Shown here piece by piece: positions 1 to 5,282 of a stretch of 5,305 bases of DNA. Where the stretch lies: contig USFL01000128.1 of assembly GCA_900553905.1 (NCBI GenBank), forward strand, positions 1 to 5,305, read 5' to 3'. Position 1 is the first letter of the stretch, and each line of letters starts with the position of its first letter. The notes below the pieces were generated by a model, which worked only from the letters and a program-made list of their open reading frames with translations, had not been told where the DNA came from and searched no databases. The stretch comes from an uncultured Eubacteriales bacterium. Lineage in GTDB: Bacteria; Bacillota; Clostridia; Christensenellales; Aristaeellaceae. The position numbers were made by a program, and so were the translations under genes.

Positions 1-1257
1 CTCGGCCAGGGAGCTGACCTCCAGCGTGTTGCCGTTCATGCGGCCCCAATAGCTCGCGCCTTCTCCGAGGACAGGCAGCCACAGCGTGACCTTTCCGTCG
101 GAGCCGGTTTTGACATAGGTGAAGAACTTGCCGTCCACGTAGGCCTGCTCCGCACCGGGCGCATCAAAGACAACCGGCCTGCGGCCATTGTCGCTGGACG
201 CCCCGGAGGGCAGGCGCACGTTGCCGCGCTCCACGTTGAGCACGCCATAGTTGAGGTTGTTGGCCACCGTGAGGCAGCCGGAGCCGCTCAGCTTGACGGC
301 CGCATCCGGCGCGGTAAGGGTCTGAATGGTGGTGTAGCCCTGGAAGCCGATGGTGACCACGGACTTCTGCGACACCCGCAGCGTCAAAAGCTGCACCCCG
401 TCCAGCTCGATGGACAGCACCATGTTGTCACGGATATAAAGCGTGGCGTTCTCCCCGCCGCCGGTCAGGTGATAGCTGCCGCTGCGGTAGAGGATGTTCT
501 CGCCGTCCACCAGCTCCATCTCGATGGGCGCGGTCGCGGCCAGCGTCATGATGCCGTCCGTCGTGTCCGATCCCACCTCCATCAGCCACTGGCCCAGCCC
601 ACAGAGCGCCACCACGTCGCCCGCCTCATTGATGCCGATATGGCGGCAGCCCGGCACGGTGCATTTGGGCGCGCGCTCGCAGTGCTCGTTCATATGGTCG
701 CACTGGCTTTCGTCCCAGACGTCGCCGGGGTTGCCCGTGGGCAAAACCGTGACGGCGGGAGGCGAGCCTCCATCCGGGGTGACGGCGGGAACAGGCGGGG
801 GCGTTTCGGAGGTTTCCGGACCCGGCACGGGCGTCTCAGAGGCCTCCGGGCTGGCCGTGGGCGTTTCGGATGCCTCCGGACTTGCCGTGGGCGTTTCGGA
901 TGCCTCCGGACTTGCCGTGGGCGTTTCGGACCCCTCCGGACTTGCCGTGGGCGTCCCGGACTCCTCCGGAGGCGGCGTGACCGCAGGCGTCTCGGAGGGC
1001 GCCGGAACCGCCGTGGGGGTTACGGAGGGTTCGGTGGAAGGCGCCGTCTCCGGCCCGGCTGCGGGGATGGACGGTTCGGGATTCTCCCCGGCGCCGCTTT
1101 CCGACGTGGTCAAAAGGTCCCCCTCAGGCATCGGGGTGGGTGTGGGCAACGGCACGGCCGTGTCCTCGGCCAACGCCTCCAACAGCGGCAGGGCGCACAG
1201 ACAGATGCACAGCCAAACGCAAACGCTGCGCATATGCCGCTTCTTGACGGAACGCAT
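1..1257 (-). CDS. Secreted Pro/Thr/Ser-stalk surface protein, 3' end missing
   Basis: The minus-strand frame is open from ATG at 1257 to the left edge: 419 codons with no stop. The start follows an AAGGAGGAGG ribosome binding site (1264-1273) by 6 nt. Residues 1-30 look like a signal peptide: a basic KKRHMR stretch, then a Cys/Leu-rich hydrophobic core, then A-L-A before Glu-Asp. Residues 31-175 are a Pro/Thr/Ser/Glu-rich stalk, including four 10-residue ETPTASPEA-type repeats at about 101-140. Residues 186-219 hold five cysteines (186, 193, 199, 204, 219) with His187, His192 and His206, which suggests disulfides or metal binding. From about 235 the protein alternates short hydrophobic and polar segments, as in beta-solenoid or carbohydrate-binding folds. 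That resemblance is an inference and no family is firmly recognised. The function is probably surface exposure or adhesion. It lies 100 bp downstream of queT on the same strand, and no convincing own promoter was found. Confidence 0.85.
   Translation of the reverse strand, partial: MRSVKKRHMRSVCVWLCICLCALPLLEALAEDTAVPLPTPTPMPEGDLLTTSESGAGENPEPSIPAAGPETAPSTEPSVTPTAVPAPSETPAVTPPPEESGTPTASPEGSETPTASPEASETPTASPEASETPTASPEASETPVPGPETSETPPPVPAVTPDGGSPPAVTVLPTGNPGDVWDESQCDHMNEHCERAPKCTVPGCRHIGINEAGDVVALCGLGQWLMEVGSDTTDGIMTLAATAPIEMELVDGENILYRSGSYHLTGGGENATLYIRDNMVLSIELDGVQLLTLRVSQKSVVTIGFQGYTTIQTLTAPDAAVKLSGSGCLTVANNLNYGVLNVERGNVRLPSGASSDNGRRPVVFDAPGAEQAYVDGKFFTYVKTGSDGKVTLWLPVLGEGASYWGRMNGNTLEVSSLAE
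841..960 (-). repeat. Four tandem 30-bp coding repeats (Pro/Thr/Ser stalk)
   Basis: Four consecutive 30-bp units encode the 10-residue repeat (S)ETPTASPEA in the stalk of the secreted protein. Two central units (871-930) are identical and the outer two differ at a few positions. Degenerate copies continue on both sides, at about 811-840 and 961-996. Units are in frame with no spacers, which fits expansion and contraction by slippage or recombination. Rigid Pro/Thr-rich repeats of this kind commonly act as stalks that hold a domain away from the cell wall. Confidence 0.9.
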
Positions 1258-1287
1258 GCTCAACCTCCTCCTTGAAGCACATAAGGT

Positions 1288-1306
1288 GGGCGCACCAAAA
1301 GCGCCC
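1288..1306. other. Short hairpin in the queT / secreted-protein gap
   Basis: GGGCGC (1288-1293) and GCGCCC (1301-1306) can pair around a 7-nt loop. On the minus strand this sits 31 nt upstream of the ATG at 1257, in the 5' leader of the secreted-protein gene. It has no run of U on either strand, so it is unlikely to be a standard intrinsic terminator. It could be a weak pausing or mRNA-stabilising structure, or chance in GC-rich DNA. Confidence 0.3.
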
Positions 1307-1357
1307 CCGACGACATAGAACGAATTACCATGGCATACCCATCCATGTTTTTCAATT

Positions 1358-1855
1358 TTAAGCCTGCCAGCGGCTAAGATCCCGCTTGGCAAGCAGCCTG
1401 ACCATGGGCACGCCCAAGAGATAACACACAACCGCTTCGCCCAGGCCCACGGTGAGCATATTCATCCAAAGCATGTCGATGCCGTAGGCATAGGTCAGCA
1501 CCAGCCCCACGATGACCGCGTTGCACAGAACCGGCGGCAGCGCCCTGACCCAGATGCTCGCCCGCATGCGCCAGGTGATCACGGCGGCGATCAGCGTGGC
1601 CAGCGTGCCAAACACCACGTCATACACCGTGGCGCCCATGGGATTGAAGAGATTGCTGATCAGGCAGCCCAGCGTAAGCCCCGGCACCGCCTGGGGAAAC
1701 AGCACGGGCAGCAGCGTCATGGCTTCCGAAATCCGAAACTGCACCGCGCCGTAGCTGATGGGCTGAAACGCCAGCGTCAGCGCCGCATAAAGCGCCGCGA
1801 TCAGTGCAGACAGGCAAAGGCTTTTTGTGCTTCGACGGGAAAACAAGTTGTGCAT
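1358..1855 (-). CDS. queT: QueT-family queuosine-precursor ECF transporter S component
   Basis: This is a 165-residue integral membrane protein, a normal full length for QueT-family substrate-binding (S) subunits of energy-coupling factor transporters. The family imports queuosine precursors such as preQ1 for tRNA wobble modification and works with a shared EcfAA'T module, which is not in this window. Family signatures are visible: hydrophobic helix 1 with SALIAALYAALTLA (16-29), then ISYGAVQFRISEAMTLLP (33-50), GLTLGCLISNLF (59-70), DVVFGTLATL (79-88), a CNAVIVG helix (111-117) and a GE pair at 139-140. The start at 1855 has AGGAGG (1864-1869) 8 nt upstream. The leader could form a preQ1-type riboswitch, which would fit autoregulation by the imported metabolite. 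Its promoter region is shared with the divergent DUF1540 gene. Family assignment is strong; the exact substrate is inferred from family and leader. Confidence 0.92.
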   Translation of the reverse strand: MHNLFSRRSTKSLCLSALIAALYAALTLAFQPISYGAVQFRISEAMTLLPVLFPQAVPGLTLGCLISNLFNPMGATVYDVVFGTLATLIAAVITWRMRASIWVRALPPVLCNAVIVGLVLTYAYGIDMLWMNMLTVGLGEAVVCYLLGVPMVRLLAKRDLSRWQA

Positions 1856-1861
1856 TCTTCA

Positions 1862-1901
1862 TTCCTCCTGTTGTATGGCGTGCTGCGAAGGTCGCGCCAG
1901 T
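1862..1901 (-). promoter_or_regulatory. Candidate preQ1-type riboswitch in the queT leader
   Basis: The predicted transcript starts near 1901, and within two or three bases enters a 5-bp stem: UGGCG (1899-1895) with CGCCA (1880-1876). The 14-nt loop contains UUCGCAGCA, very similar to the UCGCAG loop of class I preQ1 aptamers. After the stem comes an A/C-rich UACAACA followed by GGAGG. The tail resembles the AACAAGG tail that folds back to form the pseudoknot in translational preQ1-I switches, so ligand binding would hide the ribosome binding site at 1864-1869. The mismatch with the consensus is about five extra loop bases (CGACC) between the 5' stem strand and UUCGCAG. A competing GCGA/UCGC mini-hairpin is also possible. 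Location, length and gene context are right; exact class membership is uncertain. Confidence 0.5.
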
Positions 1902-1906
1902 GTGTA

Positions 1907-1914
1907 AGTATAGC
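1907..1914 (-). promoter_or_regulatory. Extended -10 promoter element for queT
   Basis: On the minus strand TATACT (1912-1907) is preceded by GTG(C), which places a TG one base upstream, the extended -10 arrangement of sigma-A promoters. A matching -35 at 17 bp is poor; the nearest TTGTCG (1938-1933) is 20 bp away. Transcription is predicted to begin near 1900, giving a leader of about 45 nt that begins at the candidate riboswitch stem. Confidence 0.5.
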
Positions 1915-2001
1915 ACAACTTGCCTTCCGCGTCGACAAATGCATACGGAACCTTTCGAGTGCGCATACTGAAGCCATCAACAAAACGGGGAGGTGAACGA
2001 A

Positions 2002-2169
2002 ATGTCGTTTCCCAACAAAAACCAGTGTGTCCAATGCGATGTAAGCAGCTGCAAACACCACACCAAGGACGGCATGTGCGAGCTGGACGTGATCAAGGTC
2101 GCGCCCCGCTGCAACTGCCATACTGGCACCTGCGACGAAAGCGAGTGCGCCAGCTATCACGCCCGGTAA
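2002..2169 (+). CDS. DUF1540-domain Cys-rich mini-protein
   Basis: ATG at 2002 follows GGGGAGGTGA (1987-1996) by 5 nt and the frame ends at TAA 2167-2169, giving 55 residues. The sequence has the DUF1540 pattern: CxxC-type N-terminus (C9, C12), SSCKHH (15-20), C26 followed by an E-L-D-V-I-K-V strand, and a C-terminal SECASY (47-52). It contains eight cysteines (9, 12, 17, 26, 37, 39, 44, 49), more than the four that define the usual core, plus three histidines, so zinc or other metal binding is likely. The family is widespread in Firmicutes and has no established function. It stands alone between a divergent queT and its own terminator. No good -35/-10 pair was found; CATACT at 1964-1969 is a weak -10 candidate. 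Confidence 0.88.
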   Translation: MSFPNKNQCVQCDVSSCKHHTKDGMCELDVIKVAPRCNCHTGTCDESECASYHAR

Positions 2170-2187
2170 GTCCCGCGGAAACGCAGT

Positions 2188-2216
2188 GCGGAGAGGAAGG
2201 TTCCTCTCCGCTTTTT
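2188..2216 (+). terminator. Intrinsic terminator of the DUF1540 gene
   Basis: GCGGAGAGGAA (2188-2198) is complementary to TTCCTCTCCGC (2201-2211), with the tip opening into a small loop, followed by TTTTT (2212-2216). It begins 18 nt after the TAA at 2169 and ends just before the convergent stop at 2220-2222. On the minus strand the stem has no downstream U run, so it mainly protects the convergent gene from plus-strand read-through. ACGCA (2181-2185) and TGCGT (2216-2220) could extend the structure. Confidence 0.9.
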
Positions 2217-2219
2217 GCG

Positions 2220-3812
2220 TCAGTTCACGGTGATGCCCGTCAGTTTTTTCCACGCCTCCCGAATAGCTTCCTGATTCTGCACGCCATAGTCGGGGTCGTT
2301 CTGCTTGCATTCGTCCATGTCGCGCAGGAAGTGGACACAGTTCTGTCCGTCAAAATTGTTGTCCGAAATGGTCTGGCTGCCATGCGCCACGTTATGCGTG
2401 GAAGCGATGGACCACCGGCCGTCCGGCAGCTTGATGTAGACGACCTTGGGACCCCAGCTTTCCTTATTGCCAAAGGCCTGGAACATGGCCGCCGTATCCG
2501 CCGCGGTGAGAGGTTCCACGTCGGCGTGGTTGCCGCGGCTCATGATGCGCAGCGTCCAGCTGATGCCGGTATCGGGGTCGTAAGCGATCAGGTTCTGACC
2601 GTTCTTGAGGGTGGGCTTGACATCGTCAAACCAGTGCAGCAGCTGGATGGTCGCGCCGTTGGGGGCGACGGTCGTACCCGTGCTACCCGATGAGGAACCG
2701 CCGGAAGACGAGCCGCTGGAGGAATCATAGCGCTTGGCGTTGCCGCTGTAGAGCACCGTCTGTGTCTTGGCGCCCGCTATGCCGTCGTCGTCCAGGCCGT
2801 TGAGCTTCTGGAAGGCGATGACCGCGGCCACGGTGATGGGTCCGTAGGTGCCGTCGGCACTCACGTCATAGCCCAGATCCTTGAGGGCCTGCTGGAGCTT
2901 TTTCACCTCCGTGCCCTTATCCCCGGACTGCAGCTTGACATAGGTGCTGGAGGAGCCGGAAGAACTGGAACCGGACGAACTGGAGGAACCCGCCGCCACG
3001 GCCGAGCTGGAAAACAGCGCGGCATAGGTGCTCTGTCCGGTCAGGCCGTCCACCTTGAGGCCGTTGTTCTTCTGAAACGCCGTAGCCGCGGCGATGGAAC
3101 CGCTGCCGTATACGCCGTCGATGCTGCCGGTATAGTACCCCAGCTCCTTCAGACGTTCCTGAACGGCGATGACGTCATCGCCCGTATAGCCCCTGCGCAG
3201 CGTGCGCGTGAGGCCCGTGGATGTGCCGGAGGAGGAACCGGAGGACGAGCCTGACCCGTTCGCCTTCGCGTAAAGAAGCTCCAATGTTTTGGTGCCTGCA
3301 AGGCCGTCGGCCTCCAGGCCGTTATCTTTCTGAAAGGAAATGACCGCCCGCTGCGTGCCTGCGCCGAAGCGGCCGTCCACGCCGTTGGTATCATATCCCA
3401 GCTTGACCAGGGCGGTTTGCAGCTCGGTTACGCGGCTGCCGCTGTCGCCATACTTGAGGGTGTTGGGGTTGGTGGTCACGGGCGTGGTGATCGTGCCGCT
3501 CTCCCCGCTCGTCTCCCCATAGAGCATGGTCAGGGTCAACGTACCCGCCTTGCCGTCCACCTCCAGCCCCCTGGCCGCCTGGTAGGCCTTGACCGCCGTT
3601 TCCGTGCCGCGGCCAAACTTTCCGTCCGTTCCATTGGGATTGAAACCCAGCTCCAAAAGCGCCTTTTGCAGCTGCAATACGTCCGAGCCGCGCGATCCAA
3701 ATTCCAGCGTGGTGTATTTGGTGGCCGCCAGGGCCTGGGGCGCGGCCAGCAGCGTCAGGATCAGCGCAAGCGCAAGCATCCGAAAAGACAGCGCGCGCAG
3801 AAAAGCTCTCAT
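2220..3812 (-). CDS. Exported protein with four PG_binding_1 domains and an unassigned C-terminal domain
   Basis: This encodes 530 residues from ATG 3812. The start is chosen because AAGGAGGA (3821-3828) lies 8 nt upstream and because it begins directly with a signal peptide: Arg-rich N-terminus, L/A-rich core to about 25, A-L-A at 27-29. An in-frame ATG at 3887 would sit upstream of the predicted transcription start. Four peptidoglycan-binding repeats follow at about 33-99, 118-181, 202-267 and 291-355. Each has a G-x-x-G-x-x-V-x-x-L/V-Q helix, an L-G-Y/F segment, D-G-x-F/Y-G and an A-x-x-x-F/Y-Q-x-x-x-G-L-x-x-D-G core. They are joined by Gly/Ser linkers (for example 186-200, 275-290, 364-379). 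The last 145 residues form a separate domain starting I-Q-L-L-H-W-F-D-D-V-K-P-T-L, with H473, H477, C492 and H494. It is likely a secreted wall-binding enzyme or scaffold; the catalytic role is unknown. It is convergent with the DUF1540 gene and divergent from the Trp-repeat gene. Confidence 0.93.
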   Translation of the reverse strand: MRAFLRALSFRMLALALILTLLAAPQALAATKYTTLEFGSRGSDVLQLQKALLELGFNPNGTDGKFGRGTETAVKAYQAARGLEVDGKAGTLTLTMLYGETSGESGTITTPVTTNPNTLKYGDSGSRVTELQTALVKLGYDTNGVDGRFGAGTQRAVISFQKDNGLEADGLAGTKTLELLYAKANGSGSSSGSSSGTSTGLTRTLRRGYTGDDVIAVQERLKELGYYTGSIDGVYGSGSIAAATAFQKNNGLKVDGLTGQSTYAALFSSSAVAAGSSSSSGSSSSGSSSTYVKLQSGDKGTEVKKLQQALKDLGYDVSADGTYGPITVAAVIAFQKLNGLDDDGIAGAKTQTVLYSGNAKRYDSSSGSSSGGSSSGSTGTTVAPNGATIQLLHWFDDVKPTLKNGQNLIAYDPDTGISWTLRIMSRGNHADVEPLTAADTAAMFQAFGNKESWGPKVVYIKLPDGRWSIASTHNVAHGSQTISDNNFDGQNCVHFLRDMDECKQNDPDYGVQNQEAIREAWKKLTGITVN

Positions 3813-3820
3813 GATCTGGT

Positions 3821-3828
3821 TCCTCCTT
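3821..3828 (-). promoter_or_regulatory. Ribosome binding site fixing the start at 3812
   Basis: AAGGAGGA on the minus strand lies 8 nt before the ATG at 3812. It supports this start over the in-frame upstream ATG at 3887, whose extra 25 residues would put a non-signal sequence ahead of the hydrophobic segment. Confidence 0.85.
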
Positions 3829-3877
3829 GGGTCATTGCGGTGTGTGATAAAGCCCGCCGGAAGCGGACCGCGTTTCA

Positions 3878-3906
3878 AGTATAACAAACCTTTTCCAAAA
3901 AGTAAA
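3878..3906 (-). promoter_or_regulatory. Sigma-A-type promoter of the peptidoglycan-binding gene
   Basis: On the minus strand TTTACT (3906-3901) and TATACT (3883-3878) are separated by 17 bp, the ideal sigma-A spacing, with 4/6 and 5/6 matches to consensus. Transcription should start near 3871, leaving a leader of about 59 nt before the ATG at 3812. The surrounding DNA is markedly AT-rich compared with the genes on either side. Confidence 0.65.
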
Positions 3907-3913
3907 TGCTATA

Positions 3914-3957
3914 TTACGGTTTTGTTACGAAAAAGTCGTGTTTTTGTATCGTGTTTT
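3914..3957. repeat. Short spaced repeats upstream of the divergent promoters
   Basis: TTACG occurs at 3914-3918 and 3925-3929, start to start 11 bp. TCGTGTTTT then occurs at 3936-3944 and 3949-3957, start to start 13 bp. All four elements lie within 44 bp of AT-rich DNA just upstream of the minus-strand promoter and of the plus-strand gene leader. The near-helical spacing could reflect a transcription-factor site or intrinsic curvature, but the elements are short and could be chance. Confidence 0.3.
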
Positions 3958-3989
3958 CAAAAAATCGAAGCAAATTTGATGCATGAAAA

Positions 3990-3998
3990 TGGTAGACT
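3990..3998 (+). promoter_or_regulatory. Possible extended -10 element for the Trp-repeat gene
   Basis: TGGTAGACT matches the TGnTAnnnT extended -10 form (TAGACT is 4/6 to consensus). There is no good -35 at the expected distance. Initiation near 4005 would give a leader of about 54 nt before the ATG at 4059. Other weak combinations exist in this AT-rich stretch, so this is tentative. Confidence 0.3.
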
Positions 3999-4058
3999 TA
4001 ATCGTTGGGATCAGTGGATGGGTGCCTGTAGCGCCCGTCATCAAAGGAGATACCATCC

Positions 4059-5231
4059 ATGAAGAAACGCGTGTGGATTTGCGTGGCGTTATGCGCGCTG
4101 CTGGTATGGGCGGCCGTTCCCTCCCTGGCGGAGGACTGCTTCACCATCGACGTGGACGCGCTGGATATGAACAGCCTCAACAGCGACGACTATGTGGCGC
4201 AATATCTTTCTGCGAGCGCCCAGGGCGTGCGGGTGAAAAAATACATCAGCAATTCCAGCGAGCTGGCGGCCCCGGTCCGGCTGACGCTGATGCAGATGGA
4301 TTCGCAGACGCTGCTTTTTGACAAGGACTACGGCTTGCAGAGCGGCACCTTCGACAGCGGCGTGATCTACCTGCCCTACGTGGCGGACCGTACCATCCCC
4401 TATCTAGTGACCCTGACCATTGGTGACTATGTATACGCCATGCCCTTTATGCACCAGCAGGCGCGCCTCGTAGCCAACAATGCCTGCACCTATGGCGTGC
4501 GGCTCAACGACCTGGCGGTGGTCTTCTACGGCGACTGGATGATGGGCACCATGGTGGATCTCAACGCCCTGGCCGGGCAGGGTTCCATGAGCGTGGACCT
4601 CTGCGCCAGCAACCGCTACGTCATTGGCCAGGCCACGCTTTCCATGCAGGGTTCCTCCCTGTGCGTCTCGGTTTCCTTCAACAGCCAGGCCAATGTCACG
4701 GTGCATAGCCAGAGCGTCTGGGTCGTGACCAACTGCGCGGACTTTGCCGCCGGCGTGCAGCCGCCTTCCCACCAGCCGGGCGAATGGGTGGACGTGAGCG
4801 GCGCGGCCAGCGCGCTGGTCGTATTGTCCCTGCGGGTGGATTACGATCCTGCCGGCCTTCCCGCCTTCAGCTATGACCTGTCCTCCTCCCAGCTGCAAAC
4901 CCAGCTGTCGCTCTGGGAACAAAACCGCGCCGGCGGGCAGAGCACGGACGGATGGAGCGACGGAAGCGTGGACCCCTTCGCCTTCTCCGAGGATATCGGC
5001 TGGATTGACAACTCCGGCTGGGTGGATGACGGCGGCTGGTATGATGATGGTTCCGGCTGGGTCGATGACGGTTCCGGATGGTCCGATGACGGCTCCGGCT
5101 GGGTGGATGACAGCTCCGGATGGTCCGACGGCGGCTCCGGCTGGGTCGATGATAGCTCCGGATGGTCCGACGGCGGCTCCGGCTGGGTGAATAACGGCGG
5201 CTGGACCGACGAGGCAGCGGCCAACTTCTGA
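4059..5231 (+). CDS. Unrecognised exported protein with a tryptophan-periodic C-terminal repeat
   Basis: ATG 4059 has AAAGGAG (4043-4049) about 9 nt upstream; the product is 390 residues. Residues 1-24 are a clear signal peptide: M-K-K-R, a V/A/L/W-rich core, and S-L-A before Glu-Asp. Residues 25-270 alternate hydrophobic and polar stretches, suggesting a beta-rich globular region with four cysteines in the mature chain (27, 143, 182, 202) plus C226. I recognise no family here. Residues 270-312 are a Gln/Ser/Asp-rich linker. Residues 314-384 repeat the unit S-G-W-x-D-D-G/S, with tryptophans at 315, 321, 327, 334, 341, 348, 355, 362, 369, 376 and 382. The tail is strongly acidic. There is no LPxTG motif or C-terminal membrane anchor, so attachment, if any, would be noncovalent. 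The gene is divergent from the peptidoglycan-binding gene and is followed by a strong hairpin. Confidence 0.87.
   Translation: MKKRVWICVALCALLVWAAVPSLAEDCFTIDVDALDMNSLNSDDYVAQYLSASAQGVRVKKYISNSSELAAPVRLTLMQMDSQTLLFDKDYGLQSGTFDSGVIYLPYVADRTIPYLVTLTIGDYVYAMPFMHQQARLVANNACTYGVRLNDLAVVFYGDWMMGTMVDLNALAGQGSMSVDLCASNRYVIGQATLSMQGSSLCVSVSFNSQANVTVHSQSVWVVTNCADFAAGVQPPSHQPGEWVDVSGAASALVVLSLRVDYDPAGLPAFSYDLSSSQLQTQLSLWEQNRAGGQSTDGWSDGSVDPFAFSEDIGWIDNSGWVDDGGWYDDGSGWVDDGSGWSDDGSGWVDDSSGWSDGGSGWVDDSSGWSDGGSGWVNNGGWTDEAAANF
4998..5207 (+). repeat. Trp/Asp/Gly coding repeat array, with 42-bp higher-order units
   Basis: The C-terminal coding region is built from 18- to 21-bp units encoding GW-x-D-D/G/N. 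Three consecutive 42-bp units (5055-5096, 5097-5138, 5139-5180) each encode GWVDD(G/S)SGWSD(D/G)GS. Val and Ser alternate after the Trp, and GGC-TGG and GGA-TGG codon pairs alternate in step. The last two units encode identical peptides and differ only at two third positions. This points to recent duplication of the 14-residue unit on top of an older 7-residue period. Confidence 0.92.
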
Positions 5232-5279
5232 AAAAGCAAACAGGGCCCGTCCGGGAAGCATTTCCCGGACGGGCCCTGT
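5231..5279. terminator. Strong hairpin terminator, probably bidirectional and better for the minus strand
   Basis: ACAGGGCCCGTCCGGGAA (5240-5257) pairs perfectly over 18 bp with 5262-5279 around a GCAT loop. On the minus strand the stem is followed by TTGCTTTTT (5239-5231), a usable U tract overlapping the stop codon of the Trp-repeat gene. On the plus strand the following bases (CCGTTATTCTCC) are only moderately U-rich. The hairpin therefore looks designed for a convergent minus-strand gene arriving from the right, and it also closes the plus-strand gene. Confidence 0.8.
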
Positions 5280-5282
5280 CCG

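Noticed and set aside
724..753. LPTGN in the stalk protein as a sortase signal
   Set aside because: It is L-P-T-G-N, not LPxTG, and lies mid-protein without a following membrane helix and basic tail.
841..960. 30-bp direct repeats as a CRISPR array
   Set aside because: Units are directly adjacent with no spacers, are in frame within a gene, and encode a Pro/Thr stalk repeat.
469..1318. Long plus-strand open frames of 268 and 274 codons
   Set aside because: Both are shadows of the minus-strand secreted-protein gene. The minus frame has a ribosome binding site, a signal peptide and a normal domain order, while the plus frames give repetitive Arg/Gly- or Ser/Gly-rich translations caused by the 30-bp repeats.
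1320..1357. Intrinsic terminator after queT
   Set aside because: Only short imperfect complementarities (such as CATGG/CCATG) without a U tract are present, so no terminator is called and read-through into the next gene remains possible.
1856..1901. preQ1 class II riboswitch upstream of queT
   Set aside because: The leader is too short, and I could not find the class II arrangement of two stems ending in the CGGAUAACCGCC-like segment.
1920..2693. 257-codon plus-strand open frame
   Set aside because: It overlaps the DUF1540 gene in another frame, crosses a strong terminator and runs antisense through the peptidoglycan-binding gene.
3810..3887. Upstream ATG at 3887 as the start of the peptidoglycan-binding protein
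   Set aside because: It lies upstream of the predicted transcription start and lacks a ribosome binding site. The ATG at 3812 has both a ribosome binding site and an immediate signal peptide.
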